From Aquifex sp. (lineage in GTDB: Bacteria; Aquificota; Aquificia; Aquificales; Aquificaceae): DNA of 9,723 nucleotides. Where the stretch lies: contig WFPV01000204.1 of assembly GCA_015487405.1 (NCBI GenBank), positions 1-9,723 of the forward strand. Direction: 5' to 3'. Of this stretch, positions 6,392 through 9,723 are shown piece by piece. The position numbers were made by a program, and so were the translations under genes. How positions within the stretch are numbered: position 1 is the stretch's first letter; each line of letters starts with the position of its first letter. The notes under the pieces were generated by a model. The model was given only the letters and a program-made list of their open reading frames with translations. It was not told the DNA's origin and made no database searches.

Positions 6392-6949
6392 ATGGAGAAA
6401 AGAATAACCACACCCCTCACCGACGAGGTAGTAGAAAACCTAAGGATAGGTGATAAAGTCCTTATAACGGGTTGGATATACACTGCAAGGGACGCCGCCC
6501 ACAAGAGAATGGTCGAGGCGATTCAGAGAGGTGAAAAACCCCCTATAGACTTAGAGGGACAGATAATCTATTACGTTGGACCCACTCCCCCAAAACCTGG
6601 GCAGGTGATAGGCTCAGCGGGACCCACCACCGCAATAAGGATGGACAAATACGTTGAACCTCTTCTCAAGCTAGGTCTGAAAGGAATGATAGGAAAGGGA
6701 TACAGAAGTCCCAAGGTTAGGGAACTCCTCAAACAGTATAAGGCGGTTTACTTTGCCGCAGTTGGAGGAGTAGCTACCTTGCTGCAAAAGCACATCAAAA
6801 AATCAGAGCTTGTGGCTTACGAGGATCTGGGAACCGAAGCTATTAGAAGGCTTTACGTTGAGGACTTTCCTGTGGTCGTGGCTAACGACATATACGGAGG
6901 AGACTTATTTGAGGAAGGAAGAAAGAAGTACGCGAAGATAGATGTTTGA
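6392..6949 (+). CDS. fumB: Class I fumarate hydratase, beta (C-terminal) subunit
   Basis: Class I fumarases interconvert fumarate and malate using a [4Fe-4S] cluster carried by the alpha part; this is the separate beta subunit of a two-subunit enzyme. At 185 residues its length is typical. Signatures are TARDAAHKR (31-39), GPTPPKPGQVIGSAGPTTAI (63-82, the substrate-binding GPTT.IRMD region), MIGKGYRS (99-106) and AAVGGVA.LL (122-131). No cluster cysteines are present, as expected for beta. The alpha subunit is not adjacent, unusual because the two are often neighbours, and must be encoded elsewhere. In an Aquificales host the enzyme would act in the reductive TCA cycle. A tartrate dehydratase beta subunit is a close relative and cannot be fully excluded. 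The 3' end overlaps the next gene by 8 bp. No Shine-Dalgarno precedes the ATG. The symbol follows the generic name for the beta subunit. Confidence 0.9.
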   Translation: MEKRITTPLTDEVVENLRIGDKVLITGWIYTARDAAHKRMVEAIQRGEKPPIDLEGQIIYYVGPTPPKPGQVIGSAGPTTAIRMDKYVEPLLKLGLKGMIGKGYRSPKVRELLKQYKAVYFAAVGGVATLLQKHIKKSELVAYEDLGTEAIRRLYVEDFPVVVANDIYGGDLFEEGRKKYAKIDV

Positions 6950-7802
6950 TAAGATAAAGGAAGCTTTAGAAGAAGAAAAAGAAGAGTATTTAAAGAAACT
7001 AAAAGAAATTGATGAAAAAGTTTGGAAAGTGTCTAAAGAGATTGAGGAATTAAAGAGAGAAATAAAGAAAAAACAGGAGAATTGTAGCGTATTTTTCGAT
7101 ATTATAAAGTTAAAAAGTTTGCATGCCAGACTAAAAAGGCTTTATCAAAAGCAGGAAGAGCTCAATTTAGAGGGGGAAAGAATTAGAGAAAAATTAAGGT
7201 TAATAGAGAAAGATTTAAAGGCTCTAAAAATAATAGAAGAGAAAAGAGCAAAGGAAGAATTGAAAAAAAATCTTACAGTGGAAAATCTTAACTTAAGTTA
7301 TTTTCATTTAATTAAGAAAAAAATTGTAGGCTTGTTGATTGTTCTTAGTTTATCAGTCCCTATTTTTTCTCTGAGTGCTTCTCAGGAAAGAATAAAGAAG
7401 GATGTAGAGGAAAGAGTTAAAGATGATATTAAACTTCTCGTTAAGTTACTCGAAGAAAAAATAAAGGTTCTCCGTGAGGAAAGAAAGCGCTTGGAAAAAC
7501 TGAGAGAGGCTCGTAAAGAGAAGAGAATTTCTCAAGAGAAATTAATTCAACTACGGGAACAGAGGGAGAAGGAAATACAGAGGCTCGTTAAAGCTGTAAG
7601 CAAAGCCGACCCCGACGAAATTGCTCCCGCGATAGAGAGCTTACCCCCTGAGCTTGCCGCAGAAGTTTTACTTAGATTAAAAGAAAAAAAAGCAGGTCAA
7701 ATATTAGCGAATATGAATCCCCAAAAAGCCGCACAAATAATGGAGATTATTCTCGAGAGAAAACCTGATTTCAAGATTTCCTTGGAAGAAGAAGGTTTTT
7801 AA
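6942..7802 (+). CDS. Apparent fusion of FliJ-like coiled coil and membrane-anchored MotE/YlxF-like domain
   Basis: This is a 286-residue protein in three parts. Residues 1-110 are almost entirely Lys/Glu-rich coiled coil, like FliJ, the central stalk of the flagellar export ATPase. Residues about 126-147 form one hydrophobic segment (KIVGLLIVLSLSVPIFSLSA) resembling a signal anchor. Residues 148-216 are a second coiled coil, and 218-272 resemble the MgtE N-terminal domain: IAPAIESLPPELAAEVLLRL, then AGQILANMNPQKAAQIMEII. The last three parts are the architecture of MotE/YlxF flagellar proteins. In other bacteria fliJ and ylxF/motE are neighbouring genes, so a fusion makes sense. The anchor would put FliJ in the cytoplasm and MotE in the periplasm. 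The start overlaps the fumarase stop by 8 bp. An A8 run (7263-7270) sits at the junction, and an in-frame GTG at 7278 could start a separate MotE part. Codons are more A/T-rich than upstream genes. The MotE part is firmer than the FliJ part. Confidence 0.6.
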   Translation: MFDKIKEALEEEKEEYLKKLKEIDEKVWKVSKEIEELKREIKKKQENCSVFFDIIKLKSLHARLKRLYQKQEELNLEGERIREKLRLIEKDLKALKIIEEKRAKEELKKNLTVENLNLSYFHLIKKKIVGLLIVLSLSVPIFSLSASQERIKKDVEERVKDDIKLLVKLLEEKIKVLREERKRLEKLREARKEKRISQEKLIQLREQREKEIQRLVKAVSKADPDEIAPAIESLPPELAAEVLLRLKEKKAGQILANMNPQKAAQIMEIILERKPDFKISLEEEGF

Positions 7803-7806
7803 GCAC

Positions 7807-7835
7807 TTGAATTTGTTCTTCAAAGGTAATATAAT
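7807..7835 (+). promoter_or_regulatory. Sigma-70-type promoter of tRNA-Phe
   Basis: TTGAAT (7807-7812) and a perfect TATAAT (7830-7835) are separated by 17 bp. The predicted start at about 7842 is only about 5 nt before the tRNA. The promoter fits exactly between the upstream stop codon (7800-7802) and the tRNA, which strongly supports it. It is the best promoter in the window. Confidence 0.85.
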
Positions 7836-7846
7836 ATCCTTTTGGA

Positions 7847-7922
7847 GGCCCGGTAGCTCAGGTGGTAGAGCACCCGGCTGAAAACCGGGGTGTCGGCGGT
7901 TCGACTCCGCCCTGGGCCACCA
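7847..7922 (+). tRNA. tRNA-Phe (GAA)
   Basis: This is a complete 76-nt cloverleaf. The acceptor GGCCCGG pairs with CTGGGCC (one G-T pair). The D arm is GCTC/GAGC around AGGTGGTA. The anticodon stem is CCCGG/CCGGG with loop CTGAAAA, placing anticodon GAA at 7880-7882. The T arm is GGCGG/CCGCC around TTCGACT. Discriminator A and an encoded CCA complete the 3' end. The GC-rich stems suit a thermophile. It is transcribed from its own promoter, towards topA; the mature 3' end is 1 nt from the topA stop codon. Confidence 0.98.
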
Positions 7923-7923
7923 C

Positions 7924-9543
7924 TCAAACCTTTATTAACTCTCTTCCAAGAACTCTTTCAGCAAATTCGTAAACTACTGTTTTCCAATTAAGTTTCCCCT
8001 CTTCCACCAGGTCTAACTTTTCTTCCATAATGGCCGTAAACTTGTAATCCATCAATAAGGGGAACTTTTCCATAAGAAAATCTACGACTTGGAAAGCTAT
8101 ATCTGTAGGAACTAAAGCCTTGTTCTTTATACGGATATAACCTCTCTCTTTAAGAGTTTTGACGATCGTCGCGTAAGTAGAAGGTCTTCCTATACCAAGC
8201 TTCTCTAAAGTTTTTACAAGGGTTCCCTCCGTATACCTGGGTGGAGGTTGAGTTTTCCTCTCTTCAAGTTCTACTCTAACGAGCTTTAGGAGCTCTCCCT
8301 CCTCTAGCTCCGGTAAGGGTTCCTCTTTGATGTCCGCCGGATATACTTTACTCCAACCGTCAAACTCTATCTTTAACCCCTTAGCAACGAGTTTTAGTGG
8401 ACGTCTTAGCTCTGGAGAAATAGCTTCTATCTCTACCTTTTGTCTTAGCAGCCGCATTTCTCTCATAAGGCTGGCCACAGTCCTGCGAAAGATTAAGTCA
8501 TAAAGTGAAGAGGGATCCCCACCTTCTCTTATCTGGGGAACAACTTTCGTTGGTCTAATACACTCGTGAGCTCCTTGAGCGGTGGGTTTTTGGCGAAATT
8601 TACGCAGTCTTCCCACATACTCCTCACCGAAGGTATCTTGAATAAATTTCATAAATTCTTTAGCTTTCTTTTCGTTCATTCGGTAGCTATCCGTTCTTGG
8701 GTAAGTTATGTAGCCTTTCTCGTAAAGCTCTTGAGCAAGTTTTTGGGTTTTATCGGTAGAGAACCCCAATTTAGCGTTGGCTTCTGCTTGTAGGTCTGAA
8801 GTTATGAAGGGTTTGGGAGGATTGAGTTTATCTCCCTTCTCGGTAAACTTTAAAACGGAAAAGAAACCCTTTTCTAGCTTCTTGGCTATTACCTTTGCAT
8901 CTGAAGGATTTTCGTATCTATAGTCGTAGTAAGCGTAAAATCTTTTACCGTCTTTTTCAAGCAAAACCTTTACGTAGTAATACTTTTTAACCTTAAAATT
9001 CTGAATTTCTCTTTCTCGTTCAACGATAAGTCTTAAAGCGGGAGACTGGACGCGTCCTGCGGAAAGGTGATAGTTTTTAAATTCTTTCCAAAGAACCGGA
9101 GATATAAGATAACCTATAAGCCTGTCTAAGATTCTACGAGCGAATTGGGCATAAACTAGGTTCATATTTATATCTCCTGCGTTTTTTATGCTTTCGTATA
9201 TGGCTTGGGGTGTTATTTCATAGAACGTTGCTCTCTTAATGTTTTTATTTACCTTTTTTAAATCTTCTTTTAAAAAGTAAGCTATCGCTTCACCCTCCCG
9301 GTCCGGGTCCGTTCCCAGATAAATAATTTCCGATTTGCCGGCAAGTCTTTTCAATTGTTGTATAAGTTTTTTCTTACCTTTCCTGTAGACGTATTTTGCC
9401 TTTAGAGTCTTTAAATCTACCCCCAGCTCCCTTTCAGGAAGGTCCTTTATATGTCCGAGAGTAGCCTTTACAATAAACTCCTTTCCCAGAAATTTTTGAA
9501 TGGTCCTTGCTTTTGTAGGAGATTCAACTATAAGGAGGTTCAT
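7924..9543 (-). CDS. topA: DNA topoisomerase I (type IA), short form without zinc ribbons
   Basis: Type IA topoisomerase I relaxes negative supercoils by transient single-strand cleavage. The Toprim domain carries IVESPTKA (5-12, Glu7) and the acidic DPDREGEA (79-86; Asp79, Asp81, Glu83). SAGRVQSPALRL (161-172) is a conserved core motif, and GYITYPRTDS (277-286) holds the catalytic Tyr281. GAHECIRPT (324-332) and GIGRPSTYATIV (450-461) complete the toroidal core. The 539-residue protein ends just after the core; E. coli TopA (865 residues) has C-terminal zinc-ribbon and related domains, and here there are no CxxC pairs at all. The core ends cleanly, so this is a natural short form rather than a frameshift. 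The ATG at 9543 precedes the conserved LLIVESPTKA, the usual N-terminus; no Shine-Dalgarno is visible. An IS-like element begins a short distance upstream. Confidence 0.96.
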   Translation of the reverse strand: MNLLIVESPTKARTIQKFLGKEFIVKATLGHIKDLPERELGVDLKTLKAKYVYRKGKKKLIQQLKRLAGKSEIIYLGTDPDREGEAIAYFLKEDLKKVNKNIKRATFYEITPQAIYESIKNAGDINMNLVYAQFARRILDRLIGYLISPVLWKEFKNYHLSAGRVQSPALRLIVEREREIQNFKVKKYYYVKVLLEKDGKRFYAYYDYRYENPSDAKVIAKKLEKGFFSVLKFTEKGDKLNPPKPFITSDLQAEANAKLGFSTDKTQKLAQELYEKGYITYPRTDSYRMNEKKAKEFMKFIQDTFGEEYVGRLRKFRQKPTAQGAHECIRPTKVVPQIREGGDPSSLYDLIFRRTVASLMREMRLLRQKVEIEAISPELRRPLKLVAKGLKIEFDGWSKVYPADIKEEPLPELEEGELLKLVRVELEERKTQPPPRYTEGTLVKTLEKLGIGRPSTYATIVKTLKERGYIRIKNKALVPTDIAFQVVDFLMEKFPLLMDYKFTAIMEEKLDLVEEGKLNWKTVVYEFAERVLGRELIKV

Positions 9544-9613
9544 AATACTTAAAGTTTATTTAATAGCAAGATAAGGGTAGTTCACGAATGAGATGAGAGG
9601 AAAATAAGAAAAT
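9544..9613. other. Intergenic region between topA and the transposase-like gene
   Basis: These 70 bp lie between divergent starts. The half nearest topA is AT-rich (TTTATTTAATA) and may hold a topA -10 element, but no convincing -10/-35 pair is seen. GGGTAGTTCACGAATGAGATG, starting near 9575, changes character and could be the left terminal repeat of the insertion element; the matching right end is outside the window. AGAGG at 9596-9600 lies 13 nt before the ATG at 9614, a loose ribosome binding site. Confidence 0.35.
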
Positions 9614-9723
9614 ATGAGATGTCCGGAGTGTGGAAGCGAAAAAATAGTAAAGGACGGAAAACAACGTGGAAAGCAAACTTACTTATGTAAAGTATGCCAA
9701 AGAAGATTTACTCCAGGTGCAAC
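9575..9723 (+). mobile_element. Left part of an insertion-sequence-like element (tentative boundary)
   Basis: The element is inferred from the transposase-type zinc-ribbon gene that runs off the right edge. The left boundary is a guess at the G-rich GGGTAGTTCACG start; no direct repeat or second terminal repeat can be checked inside the window. Confidence 0.4.
9614..9723 (+). CDS. Zinc-ribbon transposase N-terminus (3' end beyond window)
   Basis: The first 36 codons are visible. MRCPECGSEKIVKDGKQRGK followed by QTYLCKVCQRRFTPGA forms a four-cysteine zinc ribbon (Cys3, Cys6, Cys25, Cys28). The CPxCGS..I.K.GK.RGKQ.Y.C..C.R.FT pattern is the DNA-binding N-terminus typical of IS1 InsA-type and several other IS transposases. 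The DDE catalytic domain is not in the window, so the family, and whether the gene is intact, cannot be stated. The ATG at 9614 is chosen because the next in-frame ATG upstream (9593) runs into a TAA at once. A non-transposase zinc-ribbon protein is possible but less likely. Confidence 0.65.
   Translation, partial: MRCPECGSEKIVKDGKQRGKQTYLCKVCQRRFTPGA

Noticed and set aside
8566..8793. 75-codon plus-strand frame opposite topA
   Set aside because: Antisense to the conserved catalytic-tyrosine region of topA; no independent support.
7924..9543. topA as a truncated pseudogene
   Set aside because: All catalytic motifs are intact and the frame ends cleanly after the core domain with the gene end abutting a tRNA; a natural short form is simpler.
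1..9723. CRISPR array, toxin-antitoxin pair or prophage
   Set aside because: No regularly spaced repeats, no small overlapping toxin/antitoxin-like pair with recognisable motifs, and no phage structural or integrase genes were seen.

Overview
The window looks like a chromosome segment of a hyperthermophilic, Aquificales-type bacterium, most like Aquifex aeolicus; this is inference from protein style and gene content, with no database search. The proteins are rich in Lys and Glu, coding strands are purine-loaded, and housekeeping genes sit beside functionally unrelated neighbours. A second-type histone-deacetylase-like protein, a type II secretion cluster and a class I fumarase subunit fit that lineage.

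Layout. (1) Positions 1-4855, minus strand: one tightly packed unit transcribed leftwards, purA (adenylosuccinate synthetase), a four-helix membrane protein of unknown function, gspD (secretin), a gspN-like gene and gspK (cut by the window edge). Every junction overlaps (43, 4, 17 and 4 bp), so a purine-biosynthesis gene heads a type II secretion operon. (2) A 57-bp divergent promoter region containing an AT-rich inverted repeat. (3) Positions 4913-6137, plus strand: a class II-like zinc deacetylase (acuC/HDAC superfamily) overlapped by a small DUF2103-like gene. (4) Positions 6138-6386, minus strand: the C-terminal remnant of a gamma-glutamylcyclotransferase (GGCT/AIG2-like) gene with no usable start codon. 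(5) Positions 6392-7802, plus strand: the fumarase beta subunit overlapped by an unusual 286-residue protein that appears to join a FliJ-like cytoplasmic coiled coil, a membrane segment and a MotE/YlxF-like MgtE-N domain. (6) A near-consensus promoter driving tRNA-Phe(GAA) at 7847-7922. (7) topA, minus strand, a short topoisomerase I without C-terminal zinc ribbons, whose stop codon lies 1 nt from the tRNA. (8) From about 9575 to the right edge, the left part of an insertion-sequence-like element encoding a zinc-ribbon transposase N-terminus, placed just upstream of topA.

How the genes work together. GspD, GspN and GspK are parts of one machine, the type II secretion system: outer-membrane channel, inner-membrane accessory protein and minor pseudopilin. 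The fumarase beta subunit needs an alpha subunit that is not in this window, and would serve the TCA cycle (reductive in Aquificales). The other neighbours have no evident shared pathway.

The most interesting object is the FliJ/MotE-like fusion at 6942-7802. Its domain junction coincides with an A8 homopolymer, where a one-base slip in either direction would release a free-standing FliJ-like protein. No CRISPR array, rRNA or riboswitch was recognised.
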